Part shown: in pieces, positions 21,161-31,737 of the stretch
How positions within the stretch are numbered: the first letter of the stretch is position 1
How the letters are laid out: every line of letters starts with the position of its first letter
Source: Stutzerimonas kunmingensis
GTDB taxonomy: Bacteria; Pseudomonadota; Gammaproteobacteria; Pseudomonadales; Pseudomonadaceae
DNA length: 64,000 nucleotides
Direction: 5' to 3'
Assembly (NCBI RefSeq): GCF_021432085.1
Contig: NZ_CP090366.1
Coordinates: 2,480,001-2,544,000, forward strand
Program-made: the position numbers and the translations under genes
Notes under the pieces: model-generated
The model's database searches: none
What the model saw: the letters and a program-made list of their open reading frames with translations, nothing else
Told to the model about the DNA's origin: nothing

Positions 21161-22240
21161 TCAATCAGCCGGCAACGCCCGGTTGTACCAGTCACGGCTG
21201 CGGTTGATGCTGCGCACCAGCCAGAGCATGACCGGCACCTCGATCAATACGCCAACTACGGTCGCAAGGGCCGCGCCTGAATTGAAACCATAGAGCACGA
21301 TCGCAACGGCAACCGCCAGTTCGAAGAAGTTCGAAGCACCGATCATCGCTGAAGGGCCGGCAACATCATGGCGAACCAGGAAGCGACGGTTGAGCCAGTA
21401 GCCCAGTCCGGCGATGAATAGTGTTTGCAGCAGGATCGGTACCGCGAGCATGGCGATGATCAACGGCTGGGCCACGATCGCTTCGCCCTGGAAGGAGAAC
21501 AGCAGGACGAGGGTCGCCAGCAACGCCACGATGGAAAATGGCTGCACCTTCGCCAGTGCCGCCTGAAAGGCCGGCTCACCGCGCTTCATCAGCCTGCCGC
21601 GAATGAACTGGGCGATGGCCAGCGGAATGACGATGTACATCACTACCGAGAGCAACAGGGTATCCCAGGGCACTGGAATCGACGACACGCCGAGCAGCAG
21701 GGCGACGATTGGCGCAAAGGCAAATACCATTACCACGTCGTTCAGCGCCACTTGGGTCAGGGTGAAATTGGCGTTGCCGTTGCAGAGATTGCTCCAGACG
21801 AAAACCATCGCCGTGCAGGGTGCGGCGCCCAGGAGGATCAGGCCAGCCATGTAGCTATCGAGCTCGGAAGCCGGGAGCCACGGCGCGAAGACATGCTCTA
21901 TGAATACCCAGCCGAGCAGGGCCATGGTGAATGGCTTGACCGCCCAGTTGACGAACAGCGTGATGCCCATGCTCGCCCGTTGTGCATAAACCTCCCGCAG
22001 CGCCGAGAAATCGATCTTCATCAGCATCGGGATGATCATCACCCAGATCAGCAGGCCGACCGGAATGTTCACATGGGCGATTTCCAGCGCGCCGACCGCT
22101 TGTGCGGCAGCGGGCAGTCCCAGACCGAGGAGGGTGCCGGCAACGATGCAGAGAAAGACCCAGAGCGTCAGATAACGCTCGAAGAATCCGAGCGGGACGC
22201 CGGCCGCTTTCTTCCCGGCCACTTCACATTGACTGGACAT
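21161..22240 (-). CDS. acr3: ACR3-family arsenite efflux transporter
   Basis: The protein is 359 residues with ten predicted membrane helices. The conserved ACR3 cysteine lies in LGAAPCTAMVFVWSNL, and the motif NDVVMVFAFAP follows. ACR3 carriers expel arsenite by proton exchange. It lies between the flavoprotein gene and the permease on the same strand, and an AAGGTG site precedes ATG 22240. Confidence 0.93.
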   Translation of the reverse strand: MSSQCEVAGKKAAGVPLGFFERYLTLWVFLCIVAGTLLGLGLPAAAQAVGALEIAHVNIPVGLLIWVMIIPMLMKIDFSALREVYAQRASMGITLFVNWAVKPFTMALLGWVFIEHVFAPWLPASELDSYMAGLILLGAAPCTAMVFVWSNLCNGNANFTLTQVALNDVVMVFAFAPIVALLLGVSSIPVPWDTLLLSVVMYIVIPLAIAQFIRGRLMKRGEPAFQAALAKVQPFSIVALLATLVLLFSFQGEAIVAQPLIIAMLAVPILLQTLFIAGLGYWLNRRFLVRHDVAGPSAMIGASNFFELAVAVAIVLYGFNSGAALATVVGVLIEVPVMLWLVRSINRSRDWYNRALPAD

Positions 22241-22288
22241 CGCTAATTACACCTTTTCGCATGATGATCGGGATTGCATCGGTGGTTG

Positions 22289-23371
22289 CTAGGGGCGCTG
22301 CAGGTCCTTTGCGGCAAGTGCCTGAACGAGCTCATCGACGGTACTTCGCGCCGTGCGGGTGACGCCGATCAGCGTGGCAGATGCCATGCCGGTCCAGTCG
22401 CCGTAGCCCACCAGCCAGAGATTGGGTTGCTTCACGACACGGGTTCCTTCTACCTGTACTTTGCCATCGGCCTCGATGATGCCGAGTTCACGAAGATGCT
22501 CCAGTGCCGGGCGGAAACCTGTGCACCAGATCACCGCGTCCAGGTCCTCACGACGCCCATCCGCCCACTCGACTCCCGTTTCGGTGAAGCGCGCGAAGGG
22601 GCGCTCGGCCACCAGAACGCCGCGCTCGCGAGCTTCGCGCACCGGCGGCACCATGACGATGTCACCGAAGCCGCCGGCCGGCTCGTCGATGCTGCGTCCC
22701 TCCTGCTGCGCCTTCCAGCGCGCGGTAGCGCGCTCGAACAGCACGCGGCCGTCGACATCGTCGGGCAGAAACGCAGGTGGCTCCTGAGTGACCCAGCGTG
22801 TCTCGCTGACTCTGGATAGCTCGGCGAGGACCTGCGCGCCGGAGTTTCCACCGCCTACCACCATCACCCGTTTACCTGTGAAGGGACCAGGGTCACGGTA
22901 GTGAGCCGAGTGAATCTGCGCACCCTGAAAAAGCTCGCGCCCTTCATAAGGCGGAACGAAAGGCTTGCTCCAGGTGCCCGTCGCACTGATGACTGCGCGA
23001 GCCAGCCAATGCTGATCGCCTGCTTGCACACGCCAGAGATCGTCGAGGCGGCTGATCGTATCGACTCGAACCGATCGCTGAATGGGAAACCGGTAGCGAT
23101 CTTCGTAACGTCGCAAATAATCGATAACATCGCTGCGCGTTGGATTGCCCGGCTCGGCCGGAGCAGGCATCGGCCAGCCGGCAATCGAGCTCCAGGCGGC
23201 GGGTGAGAACAGTCTCAGCGACTCCCAGGCGTGCAGCCATGCGCCGCCGGGACTGGGCTGTTCATCCAACAGCAGATAGGACAGCGACGTGCGACGCAGA
23301 AAGTACGCAGTCGTCAGGGCGGACTGTCCTGCGCCAATGATGATGACATCGAGAACATTGGGTGCTGTCAT
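22289..23371 (-). CDS. arsO: ArsO-type NAD(P)H-dependent flavoprotein monooxygenase
   Basis: The protein is 360 residues with two dinucleotide-binding motifs: GAGQSA near the N-terminus (FAD) and GGGNSGAQ near residue 175 (NAD(P)H), plus the C-terminal [11 protein letters not shown]. It matches the flavin monooxygenases called ArsO that occur in ars operons. A role in arsenical oxidation is a working idea for the family, not proven here. ATG 23371 follows GGGAG; the TTG three bases earlier is less likely. It heads the leftward arm of the divergent cluster. Confidence 0.8.
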   Translation of the reverse strand: MTAPNVLDVIIIGAGQSALTTAYFLRRTSLSYLLLDEQPSPGGAWLHAWESLRLFSPAAWSSIAGWPMPAPAEPGNPTRSDVIDYLRRYEDRYRFPIQRSVRVDTISRLDDLWRVQAGDQHWLARAVISATGTWSKPFVPPYEGRELFQGAQIHSAHYRDPGPFTGKRVMVVGGGNSGAQVLAELSRVSETRWVTQEPPAFLPDDVDGRVLFERATARWKAQQEGRSIDEPAGGFGDIVMVPPVREARERGVLVAERPFARFTETGVEWADGRREDLDAVIWCTGFRPALEHLRELGIIEADGKVQVEGTRVVKQPNLWLVGYGDWTGMASATLIGVTRTARSTVDELVQALAAKDLQRP

Positions 23372-23394
23372 CAAGCGGCTCCCGTGAAGGCGGA

Positions 23395-23408
23395 TATTCG
23401 TTCGAATA
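23395..23408. promoter_or_regulatory. Dyad upstream of arsO, possible ArsR operator
   Basis: TATTCG-TT-CGAATA lies 24 bases before the arsO start and is followed by an AT-rich stretch. It resembles the TTCGAAT core known from enterobacterial ars operators. No binding evidence exists here. Confidence 0.45.
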
Positions 23409-23513
23409 AATATATGCGATACGGAATATACGCCTCTTGTTCCGGCGCAACAAACTCGCCTTTGACAGCGCGCAGTAAATAGCTGGCCTAGCTCGAGAGA
23501 GAGAGAGCTTTAC

Positions 23514-23532
23514 TTGCTTATGCGCTAAGCAA
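23514..23532. promoter_or_regulatory. Perfect inverted repeat before arsC1, probable ArsR operator
   Basis: TTGCTTA, spacer TGCGC, TAAGCAA form a perfect 7+5+7 dyad 37 bases before the first gene of the rightward ars arm. A run of GA repeats precedes it. The ArsR gene is the second gene of this arm, so autoregulation through this site is likely. Confidence 0.55.
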
Positions 23533-23569
23533 TATATTCGCCCAGGCATATCTGATGGGGGACGGCTTC

Positions 23570-23983
23570 ATGGCCTATAAATCACGCGTCCTGTTCGTCT
23601 GCGTCGCCAACTCGGCACGCTCCCAGCTCGCCGAGGCGTTGCTGCGGCATACCGATTCGGAGCACTTCGAGGCGTTCAGTGCAGGCACCGCTCCCACCCA
23701 GGTCGATCTACGAGCGTTGGCAGCGCTCGAGCAGCTTGGTGTTGCGACAGTGGGTTTGCACAGCAAATCGCTGGAGGAAGTGGAAGGGCAACCGTTCGAT
23801 TTCGTGATCACGCTGTGTGATAAGTCGTCATTGGAATGCCTTGCACTGCCTGATGCGGGCGAGTACATCGCCTGGAACTTCGAAGACCCTGCCACCAGCG
23901 ACCAACCGGATGCCTACCGGCACACGCTTCACGAGATACATGAGCGGATCAAGATGTTCGTGTTGGTCAAGAACAAGCGCTGA
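23570..23983 (+). CDS. ArsC-like low-molecular-weight phosphatase family protein
   Basis: The protein is 137 residues with the P-loop VCVANSARSQLAEALL (C-x5-R) at the N-terminus and the family aspartate region near WNFEDPATSD. Members of this family are thioredoxin-linked arsenate reductases or tyrosine phosphatases. ATG 23570 has GGGGGA seven bases upstream, so it is preferred over ATG 23555. As the first gene of the rightward arm, before arsR and a second arsC, it is likely an arsenate reductase paralogue; activity is not provable by reading. Confidence 0.82.
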   Translation: MAYKSRVLFVCVANSARSQLAEALLRHTDSEHFEAFSAGTAPTQVDLRALAALEQLGVATVGLHSKSLEEVEGQPFDFVITLCDKSSLECLALPDAGEYIAWNFEDPATSDQPDAYRHTLHEIHERIKMFVLVKNKR

Positions 23984-23993
23984 GAAGATATCA

Positions 23994-24350
23994 ATGGTCG
24001 AGCACCTGACACCTACCGCTGTATTCAAATGCCTGGCAGACGAGACTCGCGTGCGGATCGCGTTGCTCGTCGCCCGCGAAGGCGAATTGTGTGTCTGCGA
24101 GCTGACCTGTGCGCTGGATGAAAGCCAGCCAAAGATCTCGCGGCATCTGGCGCTGCTGCGCGGATGCGGAATTCTGGAAGACCGCCGTCAGGGCCAGTGG
24201 GTTTACTACCGACTCCACCCGCACCTGCCTGACTGGGTGACCGACATGCTGCAGCCGATCCTGGCCGCCAACAAGAATTGGCTGGGCGATAACGTGCAGC
24301 GCCTCGAAAGTATGCGCAACCGCCCAGAACGCGCCAGCTCATGCGCCTGA
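23994..24350 (+). CDS. arsR: ArsR arsenic-responsive repressor
   Basis: The protein is 118 residues, a winged-helix ArsR/SmtB repressor. The arsenite-binding site is ELCVCELT, and the recognition helix is SQPKISRHLALLRGCGIL. Arsenite binding releases it from DNA. It lies ten bases after the phosphatase-like gene, and two dyads in the 200-bp divergent region upstream are candidate operators. Confidence 0.94.
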   Translation: MVEHLTPTAVFKCLADETRVRIALLVAREGELCVCELTCALDESQPKISRHLALLRGCGILEDRRQGQWVYYRLHPHLPDWVTDMLQPILAANKNWLGDNVQRLESMRNRPERASSCA

Positions 24351-24363
24351 ATCAAGAACGACC

Positions 24364-24834
24364 ATGAAGATTCTCTTTCTCTGCACCGCCAACAGCTGCC
24401 GCAGCATTCTGGCCGAGGCGCTGTTTAACCATCTCGCGCCGGCCGGCATGCGCGCGTTCAGCGCCGGCAGCGAACCCCGAGGCGATATCAATCCGCTGAC
24501 GCTTGAGACGCTGGCGCGGGCCGGCATTGCGGCTGATGGCTTGTATAGCAAGAGCAGCGACGCGCATCAGGCGCTGAATCCCGACTTCGTCATTACCGTC
24601 TGCGACAAGGCCGCGGGCGAAGCGTGCCCGGTACAGTTCGGCCCAGCCACCAAGGCGCACTGGGGGCTTGCCGATCCTTCCGAGAGCGTCGGTAGTCCCG
24701 AGGAAATAAAAGCGGCGTTCGATGCCACGCTGGTCAGGCTCAAGCTACGTTTCACCGCGTTTCTCGCGCTACCGCTCGCTCACCTGGATGCCGCTACGCT
24801 GAGAACCGAGCCGGCGCGCATCGGCACACTTTGA
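24364..24834 (+). CDS. arsC: ArsC arsenate reductase (LMW-phosphatase fold)
   Basis: The protein is 156 residues. It has the P-loop [14 protein letters not shown] at the start, and the redox cysteines seen in family members are present in [17 protein letters not shown]. It reduces arsenate to arsenite for export by ACR3. It begins 13 bp after arsR; the last 30 residues extend slightly beyond the core fold. Confidence 0.92.
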   Translation: MKILFLCTANSCRSILAEALFNHLAPAGMRAFSAGSEPRGDINPLTLETLARAGIAADGLYSKSSDAHQALNPDFVITVCDKAAGEACPVQFGPATKAHWGLADPSESVGSPEEIKAAFDATLVRLKLRFTAFLALPLAHLDAATLRTEPARIGTL

Positions 24835-24853
24835 ACCTGGCAGGACATGCCTA

Positions 24854-25567
24854 ATGAACGACGATCTGCCCAATATCGACCCAGATCTGCTGGATATGCC
24901 TGACCTGGACAAGCTTGCTCTGCCGGCAGGTCCAGAACACAGGCCACGCATCCTGCTGCTCTATGGCTCTAACCGGGAGCGTTCCTACAGTCGCCTGCTG
25001 GTACAGGAAGCTGCGCGCCTGCTCGAGCGTTTCGGTGCCGAGACGCGCATCTTCAATCCGTCGGGATTGCCGCTGCCGGACGACGCACCGGACAGCCATC
25101 CGAAGGTGCAGGAGCTGCGCGAGCTGATGCAGTGGTCGGAAGGTCAGGTGTGGTGTTCGCCGGAGCGTCACGGCTCGATGAGCGCGGTGTTCAAGGCGCA
25201 GATCGACTGGGTGCCGCTGGCCATGGGCGCGGTGCGGCCGACACAGGGCAAGACGTTGGCGATCATGCAGGTCAGTGGCGGCTCTCAGTCGTTCAACGCG
25301 CTGAACCAGATGCGCGTGCTGGGCCGCTGGATGCGCATGATCACCATCCCGAACCAGTCCTCGGTGGCCAAAGCCTTTCTCGAATTCGACGACGCCGGCC
25401 GGATGAAGCCCTCGGCCTACTACGACCGCGTGGTGGATGTGATGGAGGAGCTGATCAAGTTCACCCTGCTGGTACGCGGTAGGGCCGACTACCTGGTCGA
25501 TCGCTATTCGGAACGCAAGGAGTCAGCCGAAGCGCTGTCCCGTCGCGTCAATCAACGCTCCATCTGA
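24854..25567 (+). CDS. arsH: ArsH, NADPH-dependent FMN reductase / organoarsenical oxidase
   Basis: The protein is 237 residues with the flavodoxin-like fold; [15 protein letters not shown] binds the FMN phosphate, and the family stretch [20 protein letters not shown] is clear. ArsH oxidises trivalent methylated or aromatic arsenicals to less toxic pentavalent forms. It lies 19 bp after arsC in the same operon. Confidence 0.94.
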   Translation: MNDDLPNIDPDLLDMPDLDKLALPAGPEHRPRILLLYGSNRERSYSRLLVQEAARLLERFGAETRIFNPSGLPLPDDAPDSHPKVQELRELMQWSEGQVWCSPERHGSMSAVFKAQIDWVPLAMGAVRPTQGKTLAIMQVSGGSQSFNALNQMRVLGRWMRMITIPNQSSVAKAFLEFDDAGRMKPSAYYDRVVDVMEELIKFTLLVRGRADYLVDRYSERKESAEALSRRVNQRSI

Positions 25568-25585
25568 CTTCCAGGAATCGCCCGC

Positions 25586-26080
25586 GTGTCCCATCCCTAC
25601 GACATCCTCGAAGTACCCGGCAGCGCCGGTCAGCTGATCTTCACACCGTGTCCCGGCAGCAAGGGCAGCAGCGTCGACGAGGCGCTGGCGACCCTGCAAG
25701 CGGCCGGCGCCGACGCGCTGATCACCTTGATGCCCGCCAAAGAGCTGGCCCGCAACGAGGCGACGCAGCTGCCGCAACTCTGCACCGAGCGCGGCCTTGA
25801 ATGGTTTCACCTGCCGGTGGCTGACGAACAGGAGCCGCTGGCGGACTTCGACCAGGCCTGGGAGCGATCGGCAGACCGTATCAATGAACTGCTGGATGCC
25901 GGCAAACGCGTCGCCATTCACTGCAAGGGTGGCTCTGGTCGTACCGGACTGATCGCAGCGCGCATCCTGATAGACCGCGACGTGCCGCGCGCGACTGCCG
26001 TCGCCAGCGTCCAGGCGCTGCGCCCCAAGGCTATCCAGCATCCGGCCCATGTCGGCTGGATCGAACGCTTCGGCGCATGA
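25586..26080 (+). CDS. Dual-specificity phosphatase-like protein of the ars operon
   Basis: The protein is 164 residues with the tyrosine-phosphatase loop [17 protein letters not shown] and an upstream general-acid region ([10 protein letters not shown]). Similar phosphatase genes (dsP) lie between arsH and the GAPDH gene in other Pseudomonas ars islands. It starts at GTG 25586 after AGGAA. Its substrate is unknown; a role in arsenic stress is inferred from the operon. Confidence 0.82.
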   Translation: MSHPYDILEVPGSAGQLIFTPCPGSKGSSVDEALATLQAAGADALITLMPAKELARNEATQLPQLCTERGLEWFHLPVADEQEPLADFDQAWERSADRINELLDAGKRVAIHCKGGSGRTGLIAARILIDRDVPRATAVASVQALRPKAIQHPAHVGWIERFGA

Positions 26081-26090
26081 CGGGCTTCGC

Positions 26091-26417
26091 ATGCTGAATA
26101 CGCTTGGCCTGTTCGTCATTACCGCGATAGCGGAGATCGTCGGCTGCTATCTGCCATACCTCTGGCTGAAACAGGGCAAGAGTATCTGGTTGCTGCTGCC
26201 GGCTGCGCTTTCCCTCGCGCTGTTCGCCTGGCTGCTGTCGCTGCATCCCACCGCCGCCGGGCGCGTGTATGCGGCGTATGGCGGCGTGTATGTCGGCGTG
26301 GCACTGGTCTGGCTGTGGCTGGTCGATGGCGTGCGCCCGACCTGGTGGGACCTGCTTGGCTGCGCCGTGGCGATGCTAGGCATGGCGATCATCATGTTTG
26401 CGCCACGAACTTCCTGA
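26091..26417 (+). CDS. YnfA-family small membrane protein
   Basis: The protein is 108 residues with four membrane helices and the family motifs [12 protein letters not shown] and [20 protein letters not shown]0060/YnfA proteins resemble small multidrug transporters. The gene lies 10 bp after the phosphatase gene and 25 bp before the GAPDH gene, so it is part of the ars operon. It may export a compound linked to arsenic stress, but nothing in the sequence shows a substrate. Confidence 0.85.
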   Translation: MLNTLGLFVITAIAEIVGCYLPYLWLKQGKSIWLLLPAALSLALFAWLLSLHPTAAGRVYAAYGGVYVGVALVWLWLVDGVRPTWWDLLGCAVAMLGMAIIMFAPRTS

Positions 26418-26442
26418 TTCACCTTTCAAAAGCGAGTCATCC

Positions 26443-27447
<1,005 letters not shown>

Positions 27448-27498
27448 GATGCCGCTGAGTGGCGTGTTGCCGAGAGCGGTGCGGGTTATGGAAACGGC

Positions 27499-27523
27499 AG
27501 GGTGGCGGACTGAAGCCCACCCT
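27499..27523. repeat. REP-like hairpin between GAPDH gene and arsJ
   Basis: AGGGTGG and CCACCCT frame an 11-base loop, giving the GTAGGGTGGGCTTCAG-like core seen in Pseudomonas REP elements when read on the minus strand. It may stop or stabilise the GAPDH transcript. The loop has changes, so it is an imperfect copy. Confidence 0.5.
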
Positions 27524-27628
27524 ACGGCAAATCCGTGACTCGACGCCCCCGACTCTCGGCATGCCACGCCATCGCTGCTCGCCAATCTAGTTGCGCAATG
27601 CACCTGCTCAATCAATCCGGAACCGACC

Positions 27629-28843
27629 ATGCAAGCCCTTGCCCGACTGTCCCCCGAGGTGCGCCAGTACCTGATCGTCACCGGTAACTACTGGGCGTTC
27701 ACGCTCACAGATGGCGCGCTGCGCATGCTGGTGGTGCTGCATTTCCATTCGCTGGGTTACACGCCACTGCAGATTGCGGCGCTGTTTCTGTTCTACGAGG
27801 TGTTCGGTGTCGTCACCAATCTGATTGGCGGCTATCTCGGCGCTCGACTCGGCCTGAACCGGACGATGAACCTCGGCCTGGCGATGCAGGTGGTGGCGCT
27901 GTTGATGCTCACCGTGCCTGCGGCGTGGCTGACGGTGCCTTGGGTGATGGGTGCGCAGGCGTTGTCCGGTATCGCCAAGGACCTGAACAAGATGTCGGCC
28001 AAGAGCTCGATCAAGCTCCTGGTACCCGACAGCCAGCAGGGCACGCTGTACAAGTGGGTGACCATCCTCACCGGCTCGAAGAATGCGCTCAAGGGCGTGG
28101 GATTTTTCCTCGGTGGCGCACTGCTGACGCTGCTGGGATTCGCCGGCGCGGTCCTGGCGATGGCTGCGGTGCTAGCGGTGATCTGGATCAGCAGCCTGGT
28201 GCTGTTGAAAAAGGATCTTGGCAAGGCGAAGGCCAAACCGAAGTTCAAGGACATCCTCTCCAAAAGCCAGGCAATCAACGTGCTGTCGGCCGCGCGGCTG
28301 TTTCTCTTCGGGGCGCGCGATGTCTGGTTCGTCATCGCGCTACCGGTGTACCTGAGCACCGTCTTCGGCTGGAACTTCTGGATGGTCGGCGGCTTTCTGG
28401 CCTGCTGGATCATCGGCTACGGCATCGTCCAGTCGATGGCGCCGGCCATTACCGGCAAGCGCAGCGGCAAGGTACCGGATGGACGTGCGGCCTTCATCTG
28501 GGCCGCACTGCTGGCGGCGCTACCGGCGGCAATCGCTGTGGGCCTGACAACAGGTGCATCGCCCCAATGGGTGCTGATCGGCGGGCTGCTGCTATTCGGT
28601 GCGCTGTTCGCGGTGAATTCCTCGCTGCATAGCTACCTGATTGTCAGCTATGCCAAGGAAGACGGCGTTTCGCTGGACGTGGGCTTCTACTACATGTCCA
28701 ACGCCATGGGCCGGCTGATCGGTACCTTGCTCTCAGGCTGGGTGTTCCAGGCCTATGGGTTACAGGCTTGCCTGTGGGTGTCTTCTCTCTTCGTACTGCT
28801 CGCCGCGATTATTTCGCTGCGTCTGCCGCGTCACACGCAATAG
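27629..28843 (+). CDS. arsJ: ArsJ, MFS exporter of 1-arseno-3-phosphoglycerate
   Basis: The protein is 404 residues with about twelve membrane helices. Typical ArsJ stretches include NYWAFTLTDGALRMLVVLHF at the start and YYMSNAMGRLIGTLLSGW near the end. With the upstream GAPDH it gives resistance to arsenate without reduction. ATG 27629 is chosen by fit with the family; the 181-bp gap before it holds a REP-like hairpin and may hold its own promoter. Confidence 0.92.
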   Translation: MQALARLSPEVRQYLIVTGNYWAFTLTDGALRMLVVLHFHSLGYTPLQIAALFLFYEVFGVVTNLIGGYLGARLGLNRTMNLGLAMQVVALLMLTVPAAWLTVPWVMGAQALSGIAKDLNKMSAKSSIKLLVPDSQQGTLYKWVTILTGSKNALKGVGFFLGGALLTLLGFAGAVLAMAAVLAVIWISSLVLLKKDLGKAKAKPKFKDILSKSQAINVLSAARLFLFGARDVWFVIALPVYLSTVFGWNFWMVGGFLACWIIGYGIVQSMAPAITGKRSGKVPDGRAAFIWAALLAALPAAIAVGLTTGASPQWVLIGGLLLFGALFAVNSSLHSYLIVSYAKEDGVSLDVGFYYMSNAMGRLIGTLLSGWVFQAYGLQACLWVSSLFVLLAAIISLRLPRHTQ

Positions 28844-28856
28844 CTGAGTAGGAAGG

Positions 28857-28874
28857 TCGGGCGCGAACGCCCGA
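28857..28874. terminator. Hairpin between convergent arsJ and porin genes
   Basis: TCGGGCG, a CGAA tetraloop and CGCCCGA form a stable 7-bp stem in the 41-bp gap. There is no T-run, so it may act as a weak terminator or an RNA 3' stabiliser for both genes. Confidence 0.5.
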
Positions 28875-28884
28875 GCCGTATCGC

Positions 28885-30138
28885 TTAGTAGCTGTACTGC
28901 AGCTGCGCCCAAAGTTTCTCGGTGTCCACCGAATAATCGTCCGCGTCGTAGCCGGCGTACTTGACCGTTGCGACCAGCCCCTTGACCAGCGGGATGGCGC
29001 GGCTGTAACCGATGTTGATCTCTTCCCCGTACTGCTCGCTACCACGTTCGGCGCGGAAGTCGTGGTACCAGGCCTGCAGCGTGCCGCCGAAGAGCGGCAG
29101 AGTGCCGCCGAGATAGACGTCCTGCACGCCGTCCGCGGGCGTCAGCAGGAAGGTGTCGGCCCAGCCCTGAAAGGCGTGCTTGGTGGCCAACGGCGTCTGG
29201 AAGGCGCGATTGCCCGGCCCCGAGTCGCCACCCAGTACTTCCACGCCCGCTTTCAAAGTCGCACCCTTGAGGGCATAGCCCAGCTCGGCCAGGTAGTACT
29301 CGCTGCTCAGCTCCTGAGGATTGCCGGCGTAGTCCTGCTGGCGTGCATATTCAAGCGCATAGCTGATGCCGTGGAGGCCACCATTCAGACGCAGACCTGT
29401 GGTTTTGCTGGACAGGGTGCCGAGCGCAGCGGCGGGTGCAGTGGCGATGTTGTCCAGTCCCAGCAGATAGCTGTAGGCGGTGGCCGTCAGCTCCGGTGAG
29501 TGCGCGTAGCGGGCGTTGAACAGATGGCTGTGGCCTTCGATATTGGCCGGGTTGGTGCGATTGTCGAAACGGTTGTCGCCCGGGCCGAAGATCGTGTTGA
29601 TGTTGTTGATGTAGGCGTAAGTCAGGGTCAGCTTGTCGAGCGGTTGCATCTGGCCCAGCACACCGTCGTAGGTTTGTTCGTTCTGCCGCCAACCGACGCC
29701 ACCGACGAAGCGCTGGTTGTCCAGATTGATGCGCTGACGGCCGGCAATGGCGCTGCCGAACGCGTGGTCGTAGCGCAACAGCGCCTGGTTGATTTCGCTG
29801 CCGTCGGGGTCGGCTACCACGGAGTAATCGGTCTGGCCGTTGCGTGTGCTGTTGTAGGCCGCATCACCCAGGCGGCTTACGTTGTCGGCCTCGACCAGCG
29901 CCGACAGGCCGTACCATTTGCCGGTCTGAATGCCGACCCGGGTGCGTAGCGTCTGGGCGTTGGCGTGCTCAAGTGTGTTGTCCTGATCGACGTGCTCGTA
30001 GCGATAGCGCACATCCAGAATCGGTTTCGCGTCGGTGAACAAGCTGCTGAAGGTTTCCTGAGCGAAAACTGCCGGACTGCATAACAGGCCAGCACTCAGC
30101 AGGTAGGGGGTCAGATGATGGGGATGCAGGTTCTTCAT
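28885..30138 (-). CDS. Outer membrane beta-barrel porin, alginate-export-like
   Basis: The protein is 417 residues with a signal peptide (MKNLHPHHLTPYLLSAGLLC to AVFAQ) and a mature part of alternating strands ending in LWAQLQYSY, a typical outer membrane C-terminus with terminal aromatic residue. The pattern (LDVRYRYEHVDQDN, LVEADNVSRLGDAAYN) is like hypothetical porins of the alginate-export family. ATG 30138 has AAGGAG six bases upstream; further in-frame codons upstream are ignored. Substrate is unknown. Confidence 0.72.
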   Translation of the reverse strand: MKNLHPHHLTPYLLSAGLLCSPAVFAQETFSSLFTDAKPILDVRYRYEHVDQDNTLEHANAQTLRTRVGIQTGKWYGLSALVEADNVSRLGDAAYNSTRNGQTDYSVVADPDGSEINQALLRYDHAFGSAIAGRQRINLDNQRFVGGVGWRQNEQTYDGVLGQMQPLDKLTLTYAYINNINTIFGPGDNRFDNRTNPANIEGHSHLFNARYAHSPELTATAYSYLLGLDNIATAPAAALGTLSSKTTGLRLNGGLHGISYALEYARQQDYAGNPQELSSEYYLAELGYALKGATLKAGVEVLGGDSGPGNRAFQTPLATKHAFQGWADTFLLTPADGVQDVYLGGTLPLFGGTLQAWYHDFRAERGSEQYGEEINIGYSRAIPLVKGLVATVKYAGYDADDYSVDTEKLWAQLQYSY

Positions 30139-30271
30139 GTGCCGCTCCTTGGTTGACATCGGAGCGAAAGTTAGGCTGCTTACTATTTTTGCCATTGACA
30201 GCCGTCAAGGCCACAGAAAAGCTCTGGAACAGGCCTTGCGACCCGTTCGCGAGGCCTGACAGGAGTCGAGC

Positions 30272-30451
30272 TTAGCTGTGTACCGCGGTTCTCAGCATGC
30301 CGATATCATGTGCGGCGCGCTGAATCAGTGCGGCAGCGTTCGGCCCGGCTTTGTCCTGACCGTTACGGCGCCCGCGGCGCCAATGCACCATGGGCTGGAG
30401 TGCACTGATATCCGATCGGGTAACCAGTTCTTCGAGTGATCGCTTGCTCAT
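30272..30451 (-). CDS. Possible small hypothetical protein
   Basis: The 59-residue frame starts at ATG 30451 behind a TGAGGA site and encodes a basic, helix-prone peptide (SKRSLEELVTRSD, then HWRRGRRNGQDK). It lies between the porin and the toxin gene on the same strand. The ribosome site and protein-like composition support it, but no family is recognised. Confidence 0.4.
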   Translation of the reverse strand: MSKRSLEELVTRSDISALQPMVHWRRGRRNGQDKAGPNAAALIQRAAHDIGMLRTAVHS

Positions 30452-30603
30452 GTTCGCGTCCTCACGTCGTGAGTTCGGTGGAGCGTCCTTGCGCCATGGG
30501 GAGTCCATGAGCAGACGATGCGCGATGATTGTTACAGCGGTTTGGCAGCACGGCGCAATCGGATGGCCGGTGCAGGGAGGAGAAGACGGCTAACGCGCCA
30601 GCA

Positions 30604-31296
30604 TCAGACTTCGGTGATCGCGCTGACGCTGGTGATGCCAGCGTTCCAGATCATCTCGTAGTGTGCGGTCTGAACGATGGACAGTACGCGCCGCGGCGTC
30701 ATGAGTGCCCAGCAGTGCCGGCCTGGGCTACGTACCGAGTGATATCGCAACCCGGGGAATCCCTCTTGCCTGGCGAGGCGACCGAACTGGCGGGACTGGA
30801 AGTAATCATCCGCGTCGTAGATCGGATCCGACATCGACACGCTCGTGGCATCCAGCAGCCCGGCCTCGTTGAATTGACATGACAACCCGCGGAAAACGAA
30901 CCGCTCGAAGTTCAAGCCTACGACATTCGACCAGTAGTGCTCCTGGTGATACCGCACCTCGGCCAGTGCCGTTTCCATGCTGTCGGCCAGATACAATACG
31001 CCGTAGCTGCCATCGCTGAAACGAGAGCCGGCTGGATTCACGTGGGTGAACGGCGCCGTAGCGTAGGAGCAGCCCGGAATGCCGAATGGTATTTCTGACC
31101 GAGGAATCAGCTCGAGGCGGCCAGTTTCATTGTGCAATCTCGGGTTTGTCAGCGCCTGCAACTGATAAAGGATTTCAAATTCCTCGGCGTCGGCTACGTC
31201 ATCGAACAGATCGATGGGGGGATACTTGGAGTTCACCAGCCGGTACGACTGGCACCTGGCATCGGCCCGAATCGGCAGTCGCTGCGGCACTACCAC
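30604..31296 (-). CDS. RES-domain toxin (NAD+-degrading type)
   Basis: The protein is 230 residues. The RES fold is seen from YRLVNSKYPP, through GSYGVLYLADSMETALAEV, to RYHSVRSPGRHCWALM, which carry the Arg, Tyr, Glu and Ser positions of the active site. RES toxins break NAD+ and halt growth. Translation probably starts at GTG 31296, overlapping the antitoxin stop by seven bases (GTG 31290 is also possible), so toxin synthesis depends on antitoxin translation. Confidence 0.86.
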   Translation of the reverse strand: MVVPQRLPIRADARCQSYRLVNSKYPPIDLFDDVADAEEFEILYQLQALTNPRLHNETGRLELIPRSEIPFGIPGCSYATAPFTHVNPAGSRFSDGSYGVLYLADSMETALAEVRYHQEHYWSNVVGLNFERFVFRGLSCQFNEAGLLDATSVSMSDPIYDADDYFQSRQFGRLARQEGFPGLRYHSVRSPGRHCWALMTPRRVLSIVQTAHYEMIWNAGITSVSAITEV

Positions 31297-31694
31297 TGCG
31301 CGCCTCGCAGGCTGTCGATACGGCGGAACGACTCGTACAGGGAAATCATGTCCCCCTGAGCCATTACCTCCAGCGGCGATCGCCCGTTGAAGAATTCGTT
31401 GTGATTGGGCATTGCCGCAAAGCCGTAGGTGTTTTCCGGGTTATCGAAGATCAGCCGCAGTGCTGCGTGGATGTTGAGAATGAAACTGACGCGCTGCATC
31501 TGGTCGGGGTCCAGGCTGACCGACCAATCTGCATTGCGGAGCTTGGCCCGTGCGTGAGTACTGCGGGAGATACGCAATATCCGACAGGCCTGTTCGGTAG
31601 ACGCCTGCCATTTTTCGAGAATGTTCACCGCAGTACGAAGGCCGGCGGCGCACTGATCTTTGGTAAACGCGGGTGCCTGAAGAGTCGCAGTCAT
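31290..31694 (-). CDS. Xre/MbcA/ParS-type antitoxin
   Basis: The protein is 134 residues with an N-terminal helix-turn-helix region (ACRILRISRSTHARAK) and a C-terminal toxin-binding domain (PNHNEFFNGRSPLEVM, YESFRRIDSLRGAQW). It pairs with the RES toxin encoded directly downstream. ATG 31694 (MTATLQAPAF) is chosen because the open frame further upstream runs through the operator. Confidence 0.86.
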   Translation of the reverse strand: MTATLQAPAFTKDQCAAGLRTAVNILEKWQASTEQACRILRISRSTHARAKLRNADWSVSLDPDQMQRVSFILNIHAALRLIFDNPENTYGFAAMPNHNEFFNGRSPLEVMAQGDMISLYESFRRIDSLRGAQW

Positions 31695-31737
31695 GGCAAT
31701 TGCTCGATTAATTCCATGGGCACAGCATAGCACTTTA

